Position numbers and translations under genes: made by a program. 64,000 nucleotides of DNA. Origin: Psococerastis gibbosa. Taxonomy: Eukaryota > Arthropoda > Insecta > Psocodea > Psocidae. The stretch spans positions 25,133,419 to 25,197,418 of the forward strand of contig OZ020486.1 of NCBI GenBank assembly GCA_963971405.1, in the 5' to 3' direction. Positions 41,681 through 53,469 of this stretch are shown here, piece after piece; the stretch's first letter is position 1, and the number at the start of each line of letters is the position of its first letter. Under the pieces are notes generated by a model. The model was not told the origin of the DNA and ran no database searches. It saw only the letters and a program-made list of their open reading frames with translations.

Positions 41681-43582
41681 AGTGAAAGAACTATTCAACA
41701 CACAAATATAATGGAAAAGTCTTGATGCCAAATGGAGAAGATATACTATATAACAGGATTCTGCCAAAATTATTAGATAACACGAAAAATTACGGAAATT
41801 ATCAATGGAGTAAAAGTTGTAGATAACTATTTATTAAATACATTCAATTATAAGAATTATTTATTTTTGGCGAAGAAATGTTTCCTTGCAACTGATCCCA
41901 CACAAAAACAATTTGATTTCGTACGGTAACTTGGAAAGCACTGTTACGAAAAATTAAAAAAAAAAACGAAAAATTCCTTGTGTAATTGAATGTCTAAAAT
42001 ATACTGTACTAATTATCCTATGACCATGTTAAAAGTTAAATTATATTGAAAGTTGAGAAAGTTCGTCATTTCAATCATTTTCAGGGGGAAAGATGACAAT
42101 TAGGCACATATTAGGGAGATTCATCTACCTATTCAGACGGTGACCAATGTTCGACTTCCGGAACATTTCTTTACAACTATTCATTTTATGACCCCCTGAG
42201 TCTAAAACCACCCTCCGTTCAAAATGTTATCTAGTACATAAAAATATGTATGATGTATATGTATGTAAATAGATTTTAGGAAACACTCTAACTTCCGTAG
42301 ATAATATCCGATTTTAATGAAACTTGGCACAAAAATTGATCATACAAATGTCTTGATTAAGTTTGTTAACCACCGACAGTTGTTTCAAGATGGTGTCTGA
42401 TCAAAAAATTAAAAAAATCATATTTCAGTTATCATTGGCCGTAGAGTGATAGGATAGTATGTGACTGAAAGCTCGTATTATTATCTACTATAATGGTCTT
42501 TAACACTTTTTACGGCAAATCAACGATTTCAAGATGGCGACCAGTCAAAGTGAAACTGATGTGACACTTGCACCAAAAATGACGAACCAGACTACCCAGT
42601 ATTAAGAGAACAGTTCCAAGATACGTCATAATGACCAGAAATGGCTTGGTTACATTAAGACAGTCAATACTAATATTTTTTTGGTGGGTACAACTACTGT
42701 ACTTTACTCCGTTACTGTTTACCTTTAGTAATGTATTATTTATATTCATTCTTGCTGGTTGCTTACTAACAAAATCCAAATTATAAGGGAAAAAGAAACC
42801 GCGGGGTCGGTACTTTTACGAAATCTCCCTACACCTGATCGGCCAGAGCAGAAAGGGATTTTTTAACAAGCCTTGGACAATTTATTGTCATATTATATTG
42901 TTTTATTATATTATATAACAATACATAACAATTTACCTCCCGGGGAAAATTCGAGGAAGGATCAAGAAATATATTTAGTTTGGATGGTCGTCACCACCCA
43001 TAATATGAAATATTGAAATAAGGGCAGGCCCGGGGTGAGAGCGCTCTGCACAGGATAGCCGAGAAAATGGTTGTGCTAAATGACGAGTCGGACAACTCGA
43101 AACTAGAACTAATTAGCTGACGCTTTATGGAGACGCCGATGAATTGGAATTCACAGCCCAGGCTTTCTATTACTTCTATCTCCAGGCTTAAATCCACTCC
43201 CCCAGACAAACTGCCGGCAATTTTAAATTCGAGCTTGGTTACCTTTTATTAGACCATGTACATCGGAGACAAATTGTCTACTGAGAAGAATATCCAGTAA
43301 ACAATCAGGGATTTAACAAAGGGTTAGTTGGACTTACATTGCATGTTGTGTTAATAGTCATTAGAGGCATGGGCCTCGTAGTCATCGAACAATTAGGGGA
43401 AGGGAGTTTCCACGTTGTGGTACCTAATAAAATATTTTATTATTTACTGCCCAAAAAATTGTTTTTTAGATCTTTCAAAATATGGCAAATAATCCTGTGA
43501 ATGCCCTCTTTAGGGAGGCTTTCACGATAGCTTGGAAAGTCTCTGTAAGGAATGCAAGGCACCGCCATGCATTGTAACATGG
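41681..43582. other. No gene called; possible unknown repeat at 42240-42560
   Basis: TTTTAATGAAACTTGGCACA and two TTTCAAGATGG words (42384, 42528) have the look of interspersed repeat sequence, but no partner is present here. 42780-43260 is unrepeated with moderate GC. Confidence 0.3.
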
Positions 43583-43590
43583 CCGTGCCG

Positions 43591-43958
43591 TAGGGTTGCC
43601 AACTATTTTTTTTTTCTTGAAAATAAAGTATACCTGGATTTTGGGAAGGTAAAAAAATAGTACCCAGTATATTACTATTAAAAATAATGTTTTTTCTATG
43701 TTTCCCAGTGTTTAACCTATATTTTTTTTTAACTCGAAAACGTCTACTCACACTAACTCCGAATGTATATATAAAAAAAGCTCATTCCTGATTAAATGAT
43801 GCACTATTCCTCTCATCCAGCCACACCACTTTTTTTTGTTTCTTTCATATGTTCCAGAAAAAGAGTTTTTTTGTTTACTCTAAGTGACTTCCAGTTTGCA
43901 GAATATAAATGCATGAAATCGAGTACGATACTAATTCAGAGTACGGTTGGCAACCCTA
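43591..43958. mobile_element. hAT-like MITE, TAGGGTTGCCAAC ends, 8-bp TSD
   Basis: The left end TAGGGTTGCCAAC and the complemented right end TAGGGTTGCCAAC are identical over 13 bases. Flanks CCGTGCCG (43583-43590) and CCGTGTCG (43959-43966) agree in 7 of 8 bases. The 368-bp element has long T runs and no coding capacity. TAGGG ends with 8-bp TSDs are usual for hAT. Short frames at 43440-43751 and 43796-44050 overlap it and are not genes. Confidence 0.75.
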
Positions 43959-43966
43959 CCGTGTCG

Positions 43967-44950
43967 TCAAGAGTTCCTTGCCGATACTTCGCAAGCAATG
44001 ATAGGACTGGGCCTAAATGGCTTCAATACTACAATATGTACTGCAGGTAGGTAACGTCTAAGACTCATAGTGAGGCTCTTTTCTTACCAGGTAATAAGAA
44101 TAATAAATTCAAAATGATGAAAAATTCGCAATTCCTTTTATTAGGCCTGATGCACAAACACAAGAGCGACGGTCCTGCCGACAATACGTTGCAAATAATG
44201 AAAAATACAGCGGCGGAAAATACCGCTCGTGAATCAACCAATTTCCTGCAAAGTATCTGGCGGAATAGCACTAATTGCCGTATCCCGAACGCGACCTTAC
44301 TGCTGTTACATGACTACACAATTTAATAATTAATAAATATACTTATATACTACTGTACATACAATATATAATTTCCGCTTTCTAATAACGTGCTTAATTT
44401 AGATCATAACATTCATTAAAAACCAAACAATTTTTAATTAATTTGTCTGAATTCAACTGTTTTTTAGGTAAAAGTTTGTACATTTAGCTTTTAACTATCA
44501 GGTATCGCAAGCACGTTGCCGGGTTGTCAGGCAACCCCCGCTATCTTACTATGTCTATTTTCAAAATAACACGATGGGTGCAGCGCGAACGCTTCCAATG
44601 ATGCATTATATTTTCATGACTTTCGCAAGAAATTATTAAAAAATTGTTGTACCTAACCGATTTTTGTCCCATCCGAAAGCAACATATTCTCACACATTCA
44701 ATTAATTGAACCACTATTCTTTGTTTCATAAACTTACATTTTAATATTTTATTTTATGTTATTTTAATAATGTGTAACTGTATCTAGTTTTATAATGTTA
44801 CCATCCACTTATATAATTTCAATGTTTGTACAATGGAATTGGTACAGTGTACTGTTTTGTACAATAAAAAACATTATTAATATTAAGATACATTATTATT
44901 AACATATTAACTGCATATACTGTACATGATCAACGAGACTGATTTGTTTG
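43967..44950. other. No gene seen
   Basis: Frames at 44065-44326 overlap on both strands. No repeats noted. 44730-44940 is very AT-rich. Confidence 0.3.
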
Positions 44951-46486
44951 TGGAGGTGAGGTAAATTCTAGTTAGGTCAGACCAACACATTACCACACAG
45001 CAATACTGGCAGGGCACGCAATGCACTTGAGCGTGAATTTTCTATCATTTTTTTGAACAAAACCAAATACTTTTTTGGGAAAGCAACCTGTCCGGTTTCG
45101 TTACTTAATTTAACACCTAAAACATACCTGAAGGTAGAAATCATCGATAGGAAGGTTTCGCAGAAAAATTATTTTTTGGTCTTTTTTCATTAACATTTAG
45201 TTATTTTTATTTTTTTTATCCCCAGAAGCAAACTATCAAGGGGCAAGCGACCCCCCGCATTTTGTTAACATTAGTAACGACTACAATATATGTGAATTTA
45301 AAAGAAATCGTTGGAGCCGTTTTTGGAAAATAATTTTTTTAGACCTTTTTTCGAAGTTTTTTGAAAATAAAAACCCCCCAATTGAGTTAGCCCAAAATAA
45401 AAGAACCGGTCCCAGTTTACTCGAACATGCTTTCCAATTTATCAAAATTAGTAGATAGAGAAAATGAGTAATTTCATGGTAAATAATTTTCCTATGGTTA
45501 AATTTCCGATGTCTCGGGGGGAGGGGGTTGTCCACCTGACCTCACTGGAGATGAGGTAAATTCTAGATAGGTCAGACCAACACATTACCACACAGCAATA
45601 CTGGCAGGGCACGCAATGCATTTAATCGTGAATTTTCTATCATTTTTTCAAAAAAACATTTTTTTTTACAGAACCAAATACTTTTCTGGGAAAGCAACCT
45701 GTCTGGTTTCGTTACTCAATTTAACAACTAAAACATACCTGAAGGTAGAAATCATCGATAGAAAGTTTCGCAGAAAAATTATTTTTTAGTCATTTTTCAT
45801 TAAAATTTAGTTATTTTTATTTTTTTACCCCCAGAAGCAACCTATCAAGGGGCAAGCGACCCCCCGCATTTCGTTAACATTAATAACGACTACAATATAT
45901 GTGAATTTAAAAGAAATCGTTTGAGCCGTTTTTGAGAAATATTTTTTTTAGACGTTTTTTTGGAGTTTTGTGAGAATAAAACCCCCCCAAATTAAGTTAC
46001 CCCAAAATAAAAAAAATGGTCCCGAGGTATGATTTTTGTGAACCTACATGCCGAATTTGATCAAAATCGACCGAGTAGTTTGCCCGGAAATCGACGCACA
46101 GACAGACAGACAGACAGACATTTCGTAAAAACCACTTTTTTTGGTTCCTGGGACCTTAAAACGTGTAAATCCGTTGAAATCTCGCAATCGAAAATTTCGA
46201 CCGTCACAAAGCTTTCCTTATACTACGTATAAATTGGAAAGCAAAAAATGGTCCCGAGGTATGATTTTCGTGAACCTACGTGCCGAATTTTATCAAAATC
46301 GACTGAGTAGTTTGCCCAGAAATCGACGAACAGACAGACAGACAGACCGACAGACAGACATTTCGTAAAAACCACTTTTTTCGGTTCCTGGGACCTTAAA
46401 ACGTGTATATCCGTTGAAATCTCGGAATCGAAAATTTCGACCGTCACAAATCTTTCTTTATACTACGTATAAATTGGAAAGAAATA
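44951..46486 (+). mobile_element. Head-to-tail pile of three TGCTTTCC elements
   Basis: 44951-45400 carries the left and middle parts, breaking at CCCAAAATAAA. 45402-46240 is a full unit, with AGAACCGGTCCCAGTTTACT, the terminal ATGCTTTCCAATTTAT, all interior blocks and the end TATAAATTGGAAAGCA. 46241-46486 repeats only the last ~245 bp, from ATGGTCCCGAGGTATGATTT to TATAAATTGGAAAG. All three lie in the same direction. The joins fall at related strings (AATAAAAGAACCGGTCCC and AAAAATGGTCCCGAGG), suggesting recombination between copies or insertion next to element ends. Confidence 0.75.
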
Positions 46487-47037
46487 AACAGTTGTTCTAA
46501 AGTGTAAACAAAATAAAAAGTAGTACATAAACAGTCTAGAAACACTTCATTACATAGACATTATATATACACTCTTTAAAGCATTTGCAATTATTTTTTA
46601 ATCCCACCACTCATATTCATACTCATTCAATCTATCATTATATTCCTTAGTAAAATCGCTAGCCAATCAAAGAACCAATTTGCCTCCCTCGAAACTAATT
46701 AAGTTCAAGTGGCGGGGTACTTAACAATTTAAAGATGATTAAAAATCTAATTAAAATATGGCTTTTGAAAAATTATCAAAGTCGGAGCAATTAACCTTAG
46801 ACTTCAGAACTCTTCTCCAATTACTGGATCTGGAAATGGGGTGCTTGGAATCCCTGTCACACGAGCTTATTGTACGCCGGCACGGACTAAAGCAACTGAT
46901 TGAGCCCCTTGTGTGAAATGCAGGCAATATTCATTAATAGGGTGGTGAGGGTTGGGGTCGAATCTCCCTTAAACAGAGCAGCAACCTTCATATTCAGCCA
47001 TTTCTATCATCCACCTCACATTTCCCGTGCTAAATCT
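46487..47037. other. No gene seen; unrepeated AT-rich sequence
   Basis: 46690-46860 contains several TAATTA words in otherwise unique sequence, a possible regulatory stretch but unsupported. Confidence 0.3.
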
Positions 47038-47640
47038 AAAAGAACCGGTACGAGTGATTGAGTGAACCCGTACATGCTCTCCTAGTAATATAATTGCCTT
47101 AGTGATAAATTTCTCGACAGTATTGTTCGTTGAGACAATTGTGTAGACTAGAATGTACATTCCAATATAATACTACACAATAACAATAGCATGGTATGCT
47201 ATGCAATGCATTTTTTTTTCTTTCTACAAAACACAACTTTTCGGGAAAGCAACCAGTTTGGTTTTGTTTCTTTATTTAGCACCTAAAACACACCTGAAGT
47301 TAAGAAACATCAATATAAAGGTACCCCAGAAAACTTATTTTTTATCAATTGTTTTAATGAATTTTGAGCTTTTTATTTGTACTCTTTTAAGTCCCACGAA
47401 GCAAACTATAGAGGGGAATGCGGCCTAGTGGGTTTTGTTTACATTAGTAATAACTACCTTTTTTAATATAAATCTTTTTTTTAGAAAAAAAAAATTAGTA
47501 GGTTTTTCTTATTTTTATTATATTGGGGGTAAAAATATAAAAAATATAGTCCCTAAATATGATGAACCAATTTTATCAAAATCCAGGAGTATTTTCCCCA
47601 CAAAACGACCGACCGACAGACGCGAAGCAATGTTACAGCA
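47038..47640 (+). mobile_element. TGCTTTCC element, old diverged copy
   Basis: AAGAACCGGTACGAGTGATT then ACATGCTCTCCTAG corresponds to the left end. GGGAAAGCAACCAGTTTGGT, AGCACCTAAAACACACCTGA, GAAGCAAACTATAGAGGGGA and GACCGACCGACAGACG follow in family order. About 25-30% of positions differ from the other copies, so this is the oldest copy seen. The right end is missing. Confidence 0.6.
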
Positions 47641-48136
47641 TGTGTACTTCTCAATTATTGAATGCAATACCCGTTACGCGTTGTGTTATTCCCGATTCCC
47701 CAGGTGACAAGGAACCGCTGCAAGTACGAGTTAGAGAGCGGTCTGAAGAAGATATCGGGGGCGGCTTGGCATAGAAAGATAGATTTTTGGGAAGAGAAGG
47801 CGTAATAGGCCAAAGATCGCTCCGACCTGCACCGCCGGAAAAGAATAATTGTGTCTCACACGCTCCTTTTAAGTATAAACAGTGAAAAGTAATATTTTAA
47901 AGGATAGATTATTAGTTAATATTCTTGAAAACGCAAACAGAGTCTTTTCTTTGCTTGTAAACCATTTTAATTTTATCCTCTGCCTATGATTACAACAGAA
48001 ACTAATTAATTTCCGCGGAAGGAAGACCAGCAATTCTTAAGTCTCCAACTTGTTGAAAGCCTCTCCTCCTCAATTAAATAATTAATTGATTATAAAGTAT
48101 TATCGTGATTCGTTATAAATTATGATAGGTATTTAC
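47641..48136. other. No gene called
   Basis: GGCGTAATAGGCCAAAGATC at 47800 resembles the 3' UTR string GGCACAATAGGCCAAATACG of the LINE at 20110-20140, so a LINE 3' scrap may be present. Otherwise nothing. Confidence 0.3.
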
Positions 48137-48144
48137 CCCATAAT

Positions 48145-48311
48145 CAAGGCCGCAGCCAAGGGGGGGAGGGGTTCATGGGGGTTCAAACCCCCCGAAATGA
48201 AATGGCTTGATACTAGATAGAATCGGATTTTGAGAGGAAAAATAAAAACCACTATGGAATATCCAATGAAATTTCTGAAACCCCCCGAAAAAAATTCTGG
48301 CTACGGCCTTG
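48145..48311 (+). mobile_element. hAT-like G-tract MITE, GGCCGTAGCCA type, copy 1
   Basis: CCCATAAT at 48137-48144 and 48312-48319 is an exact 8-bp TSD. Ends are CAAGGCCGCAGCCAAG and, complemented, CAAGGCCGTAGCCAG. G and C tracts lie directly inside. The interior CCCGAAATGAAATGGC and AATCGGATTTTGAGAGG are shared, inverted, with 55473-55651. Confidence 0.9.
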
Positions 48312-48463
48312 CCCATAATGGAAAGAGTCTGTGTATATATATAGCCTACTTCCTGTAAAATGCGTTTGATAATACTGTATTTTACAATATCATGCCAAAA
48401 TAATTCAAGATATTAATATTTTAGCACGGAAAGTACCGTTTGCTCCGAATTATCTTCCTCTTT

Positions 48464-48640
48464 CTGCAGCCTGATCGAGGCGATTATAATACCGGGGTTA
48501 AATAAATACCCTAGGATTATAACTGTAAACAAAGAAATTTTGAATAGCACTTTCCATTACAAAATTATCTTGTTTACATTTTTACTACCAGGGGATTAAA
48601 TAAATACCGGTATTATAATTGCCTCGATCAGGCTGCTGCG
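48464..48640. mobile_element. Foldback with TGTAAACA core, unit 1 of 3
   Basis: CTGCAGCCTGATCGAGGCGA then TTATAATACCGG on the left is mirrored by CCGGTATTATAATTGCCTCG then ATCAGGCTGCTG on the right. Further inside, TGTAAACAAAG and CTTGTTTACAT face each other around AGCACTTTCCATTACAAAAT. Confidence 0.65.
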
Positions 48641-48680
48641 GTCGTAGACTCGTAGCACGAGCTGTGCCAAGTTATTCTCT

Positions 48681-48767
48681 GGGGTTATAAAATGTAAACA
48701 AAACATTTTTGGAATACGTAGGTACTGATTTATATTCTAAAACTGTTTTGTTTACATTTTAAACCCC
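48681..48767. repeat. Foldback with TGTAAACA core, unit 2 of 3
   Basis: GGGGTTATAAAATGTAAACA-AAAC is mirrored by GTTTTGTTTACATTTTAAAC-CCC. It is the inner part of unit 1 in a more symmetric form, 40 bp downstream of it. Confidence 0.65.
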
Positions 48768-48785
48768 GATGATAAGTCAAGTCAT

Positions 48786-48948
48786 CTTGCTGTTGCGGGC
48801 CTACAATGGCGAATTTTTAATTTTAACCTGGGTTTAAATATGTAAAAAAGATAATTTCAAAATGGAAAGTACTGTTCAAAATAGTTTTGTTTACATTTTT
48901 AACACTAAGAATAAGTTAATACTTAACGGCACAGCAGGCCCGCAATAA
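48786..48948. repeat. Foldback with TGTAAACA core, unit 3 of 3
   Basis: CTTGCTGTTGCGGGCCTAC and GGCACAGCAGGCCCGCAAT form imperfect outer ends. The interior AATTTCAAAATGGAAAGTAC and TAGTTTTGTTTACATTTTTA repeat the unit 1 and 2 core. Confidence 0.6.
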
Positions 48949-51500
48949 ACCGCCCAAAATAATGAATTTTTCAAAACGGGTCGCGTATAGAATCTTCAAA
49001 ATATTCTCAATTAACAGGGACAATATAATCGCTGTTTCATTTCGAAGTAGGTACACCGGTAGCCTAGGTTTGAATTACCTACCACTTTTTATAGTTTATT
49101 TATGTGTCAAATAATGAACAAGCGAATGGATAAGTTGTAACAAAAATTTTAAAATATTCAATTACCGTATATTAAATAATTAAAAACAATCATCTATTTA
49201 TTAATATTAATCCAAGACTCATCGCATCGAGGAGGTAAATAACCTATTTCAGTTGTCGGTTGTTGTCATTATTATTTAAAAACATTCGACAAACCAGGAA
49301 TAATTTTCAATGAAGACTAGCTCTAGCTCAGTTTTAGAGCATCAACTAAAATTTATAGAAGTGGAATTGAATGAGTGAGCGCAGGTAAGGTATATAGCAT
49401 GGTCACAACCCCAGCGCACCCCACGGTCTGCGACCTTCCAAATTCCTCCTCCCTTTTATGTTATTGTCGAATTCCCTTTGTGGGCGACAAACCAGCTGGG
49501 GTACCCCGCGGCTCCGCATTATGTTTTGTCAACTTCACATAATTAGAGTGTCCAGGTCAGGTACGCTGAGAAGAATTCAGGTCAGTGCCGGCTTCAGAAC
49601 GAAGGAATTAGGAATGCTATTCATGGCAGAGATTTCAATTTTGTTTTGTAAACAACTCATTGTCATTTGAAGAAATTACTTAATTCCTCGTTCCGGCCCC
49701 AAAGATACGTCCTTATTAAAAACAAATTTAATATCTAATAATAATAATGAAAACTATCCCGGTAAGCTTACAGTTTCTCACTTTATTATAATATTATGAA
49801 ACATGCGACAAAGAAAGAATGAAAATTGTCTTTTACTTTCCATATGGGCGAATAAAGATTTTGTAGAGCAACAGTAAATCAGTCGAGAAGATTACATGCA
49901 TGTCGAGAAAGCTTGTATTTTTTATGAATTTTTCATAAGACTCAATTTTTTATCTTTGTGGCTGTGGAACGAGGAATGAATTAAAAACGTTAAAATGATA
50001 CGTTTATCATTTGTTTAGAAAATATTTAGAAATTCCTCCCTTAAATCAATGGCAAATATAGGACTAGCCATCTGTTAAATGTATGTAAATGTTAAATTTA
50101 TACAGTAACTTTAACCCCGTTTAAAGTAGTTGATGCCTGCAACAATTTTCTAAGAAACGGCCATCCAATGATGTATAACTTTATCACTTTGCAACATCTG
50201 ACAGAGCATAGAAACAGAAGCAACCCCTAGTGTTTTGTTGGACACGTTTCTGATTTGGGGCGTCCAATAAGGCGCTGGTTGGCTAATTTTCAAATAGGTA
50301 CTATAATTGAGCACATTTATTAAGGAATTATGAAAAAAATTATACTTGTGTAAGTTACTGTAAATTGATAGTTTTATGTTATAAAATCGAAAACAAAATA
50401 ATAAAATGCTAGTTATGCAGCAAAATACGATATTTCAATTTTGCTTGATTGCTTTTTCTATTGTTTTACTTCTTCATTGATTGAGAAAAAAAATTCAGTA
50501 CTCCCTAATTAGGCATATTTATATACCATACTGACATTTCAGTGGCCTGTAGTTAGATAAATGCTATAATATACAGTAGGTATTAGTCTATAGTTAGGGT
50601 CCATTCGAACATCGACATTAAATGTCGGAATGTCATGAAACGCCAAATTTTGACGGATTATCAGAAATTTGTTCGAAAGATAAATACACCGAGTTGCGAT
50701 ACATATAATAATAAAGAACTTTAACGTAAAATCAGGGCAGAAATGTACGATATTATTGTATTTTAGCCTAGCGACTAACAATACTAACATCATACCCGAG
50801 CAAGGCTTCCCGAAACACTAAAATTAGCATGCCATGCCAATTAGAAAAAAACAGCTATCCTAATTTGTATTTCGTCACCGGCATTGCAATACTCTCAGTT
50901 ACTATATTAGTTGAAATGTTTTTGTTGAAATTGTTTTTGCTTTGGCCTTTGGGGCTGGTAGCTGTAGCTTGCACAATAGGAACTCGTATACCACCTGTCC
51001 ATACTCTGCAGTAACTGTAATTAGCTTATTATTTCTTTTACTTGCATTTCTATTCGCAACTAAAGCAGGAGCATGTCTTGCCTCATGATAAAACAATCCA
51101 CCGCACAGCACTATCCTATGCATGTGAGTTTCCTATTACTATCAACACCATTTCTCTATGATGAGTAAGATGACAATACGACAGTACTCTTAATTTGCAA
51201 GCTAGATTTGACTGTTTTGCTGACCATCACTGAGGAACTTCCAAGATAGCAACTAAAACTAGGCCTAGGCCAAAGGCCTGATGATCCCGCGCACATTATC
51301 TGTCTTATTAGCCCAAGCCTTTTGAATACGGTATACTGTGACAAGCTTCATCTGCACAGCACAATCATCACTATTGTGAATTTATGAAATCGCCTAATTA
51401 CAAAGATAACCTAGTTTATGGTTTTGCCAAAGAATAGAGGAAACTTATACTTATCGTACCTATGTAATCGGCGTGTGGTCCACCTGAGTTAGGGCTGGAG
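48949..51500. other. No gene called; mostly unrepeated sequence
   Basis: Frames of 60-84 codons (49458-49670, 50539-50793, 50829-51123 on both strands) have no recognised motif. A hydrophobic 61-codon frame at 50829-51014 looks membrane-like but overlaps an equally long opposite frame. This is one of the least repetitive parts of the window. Confidence 0.3.
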
Positions 51501-51548
51501 AATGGACGTGTTAGCCTCTAGTGGTCCAGCCAGCGTTGCCAGTCTGGT

Positions 51549-51875
51549 TTGGGAGGCTGGTCCTTCGTCTCAAATTGCTTGGAATTGTCACTGAAACTAC
51601 ATATTTTGCGCGGAATTGACGTCTGTGTGCGCTTAAGGCTTAGCACGGTCCACACGCGGGGTAACAACCACCGACCACAAATGAACACTTCCCAGCCAAA
51701 ATGTCTCACGGCCGAGTCAAAGCGGCGACTGAGCGCTCAATGCGAATTGCTAGCTGCTCGTTCCAATAGTTCCGCTGCTCGCCGCCATCGCGCTTCTGCC
51801 CGCGCCACATCACCCCCTCTCCCCTTGAAAACTTTGGTAAAGTTTTCATTTACGTCGTCTATCACTGAAAAATAA
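51549..51875 (+). other. GC-rich open stretch, possible exon or promoter
   Basis: A 108-codon frame crosses a CpG-rich block (51640-51830) with Ser/Ala/Arg-rich composition. The opposite strand reads ATGGCGGCGAGCAGCGGAAC but stops after 12 codons. The block ends at GAAAACTTTGGTAAAG, a weak 5' splice-like site. The strand is assigned from the longer frame only. Low-complexity translation and no motif make this as likely a CpG-rich promoter as an exon. Confidence 0.2.
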
Positions 51876-52487
51876 CTTTTCTTACTATTGTAGAGCTATT
51901 ATTGGAATTAGGTATATTATTATTTTTCTTATCGGCCTATTGTTGAGAATTTTAAAAATGTAGAAAGCTTGTAAAAGGTGTAACAATGCATGCTTGCATA
52001 TTGCGGTGGCGGGCGATAACAATAGCCTACCTTGACTACAAATATTCAGAATCCAACTATTGCCTATAGTTACCAAAAATTTCCCAGGGGGAGTGCCCCC
52101 GGGTGGCTGAACCCCCTACACCGTATTTCCAGATCAATAATTTGATCTCGACAATAATTTGATCTCAACAATAATTTCATTTTGACTTATTTGTTTGTAA
52201 ATTACTTTATTGTCGTTCAATATATTAATAATAGCCTGATATTCATAATAATAATAGTACGTTACTATGTTAGCAGAAAACGAAAAACGAAACCAGCTAT
52301 TCTTTGTGTAAGAAGAATTTGAAAGTTCAAGAACTTGAAATTGATGTAGCATACTTTTACTGTTAGGTACGTTACCTATAGGCTACTCCAGTATATTTTT
52401 CGGCCCTCAAGCAGTCACTGGCAAATCCAGGCGGACACCTCTCTCCGAAGCAAGAAATATACTTACCTGCAGTAAATATCAAGAAAC
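51876..52487. other. No gene seen; small GC hairpin at 52082
   Basis: CCCAGGGGGAGTGCCCCCGGG near 52082 is a short G/C hairpin like the insides of G-tract MITEs. The rest is AT-rich. Confidence 0.3.
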
Positions 52488-52709
52488 TTATACTTTTCCG
52501 CACCTGAATATGCCAATATTTCCCCCTTGGACACCCTCCCCGTCGGATACCACAGTTCTTAATTTCTCACAGTAAACAGTATCAACTACTTCAAGGAGCC
52601 CAGGCTCAGCTAATGGATTCGCGCCTATAGTGAATGCGGTATAGGGCTCGGGAATCACTGTGCCCTGCACCCCTGGCTTATTGTACATTGGTAGGCCTAC
52701 ACTGTACAC
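52488..52709 (-). CDS. Open frame of 73 codons, possible exon (weak)
   Basis: The translation is balanced (Gly-Val-Gln-Gly-Thr-Val-Ile-Pro-Glu-Pro, then Leu-Ala-Glu-Pro-Gly-Leu-Leu-Glu-Val-Val-Asp-Thr-Val-Tyr) and unlike the AT-driven peptides nearby. A CAGGTGCGG string near 52500 could be a 5' splice site, and an AG precedes GGGTGCAGGG near 52675. No domain is recognised and no second exon is apparent. Confidence 0.18.
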   Translation of the reverse strand: MYSVGLPMYNKPGVQGTVIPEPYTAFTIGANPLAEPGLLEVVDTVYCEKLRTVVSDGEGVQGGNIGIFRCGKV

Positions 52710-53271
52710 ATTATAAATAGGTATGAGTTATGATGGTTCAATCAAGAATATTAACGGTCTCTAATTAACTGATTTTTTTTTCCAGGGCAGCTGGAGGCAG
52801 TGGCGAAACTACAATAGGCGACCTTGTGTGGTGCTGAGGCCTGGGGCCTCCAAACTAACCATTAATAATTATTACACCACTTCATTATTGATGTAAAATG
52901 TAAGGGGGGTCAATTCATTTCATAGTAAATTAAAAGAAAATTGAATAAAAATCAAATTGTCAAAAAAAAAAAAATACCTTTTAAATTTACATACAACTTG
53001 TGTATGTCTGTAAAATGGTGGCCTAATTAATTCCATGTGTAGATACCCCGGTGGTTTACATATAGTGCCATGAATTTTTTTGGGATGCTCCGGAAAGTTA
53101 TTTCTCTCCAACAATGAAAATTGTGTGGCCTAATCATTGAAACATCTCTGCAAAATGATACATAAACAGCCATAGTTATCAATAAATTGAGTTCTGATTG
53201 ATAATTTTCATGAAACAGCTTGAATGATAAATAAATAAATAAAAATATAAATCGTATTCATATTCACCATA
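52710..53271. other. No gene seen; one G-tract MITE-like end at 52797
   Basis: CAGTGGCGAAACTACAATAG at 52798 resembles a left MITE end, but the partner end is absent. A T run with CAG just before it imitates a 3' splice site. Confidence 0.3.
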
Positions 53272-53409
53272 GGCGCTTATTCCACCTACGTCAATAGTCA
53301 ATGATAGTAAATGTGGTATTGACGTGGTAGCAGACATTAAAGACAGTCTAAAAATGTCTGCAACCACGTCAAAACCACATTTACTATTGACGTAGGTGGA
53401 ATTTGCGCC
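53272..53409. mobile_element. Foldback, GGCGC-TTCCACC family F2, complete
   Basis: GGCGCTTATTCCACCTACGT, CAATGATAGTAAATGTGGT and CAGACATT on the left are mirrored by AATGTCTG, AACCACATTTACTATTG and ACGTAGGTGGAATTTGCGCC. The arms are ~60 bases around a ~15-base loop. The outermost bases are shared with the miniature at 4551-4602. Confidence 0.7.
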
Positions 53410-53469
53410 ATAATATTCGTAGCAGTTGTGCCAATCTCTGTTTCGTTACTACCAACTACTATACTACCT

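Noticed and set aside
46223..46447. Recurrent 65-75-codon minus-strand frames (Glu-Ile-Phe-Asp-Ser ... Val-Phe-Thr-Lys-Cys-Leu) in 11.2, 20.4, 40.4 and 46.2 kb
   Set aside because: They are the same bases of the TGCTTTCC repeat read backwards; frames differ in length and include the variable GACAGACAG stretch, so openness follows from the repeat, not selection.
50829..51014. Small membrane protein from a hydrophobic 61-codon frame
   Set aside because: An equally long frame is open on the other strand, there is no splice or start context, and T-rich DNA gives hydrophobic translations by chance.
52770..52800. Strong 3' splice site (T run then CAG)
   Set aside because: It is followed at once by a G-tract MITE-like end and not by an open coding frame.
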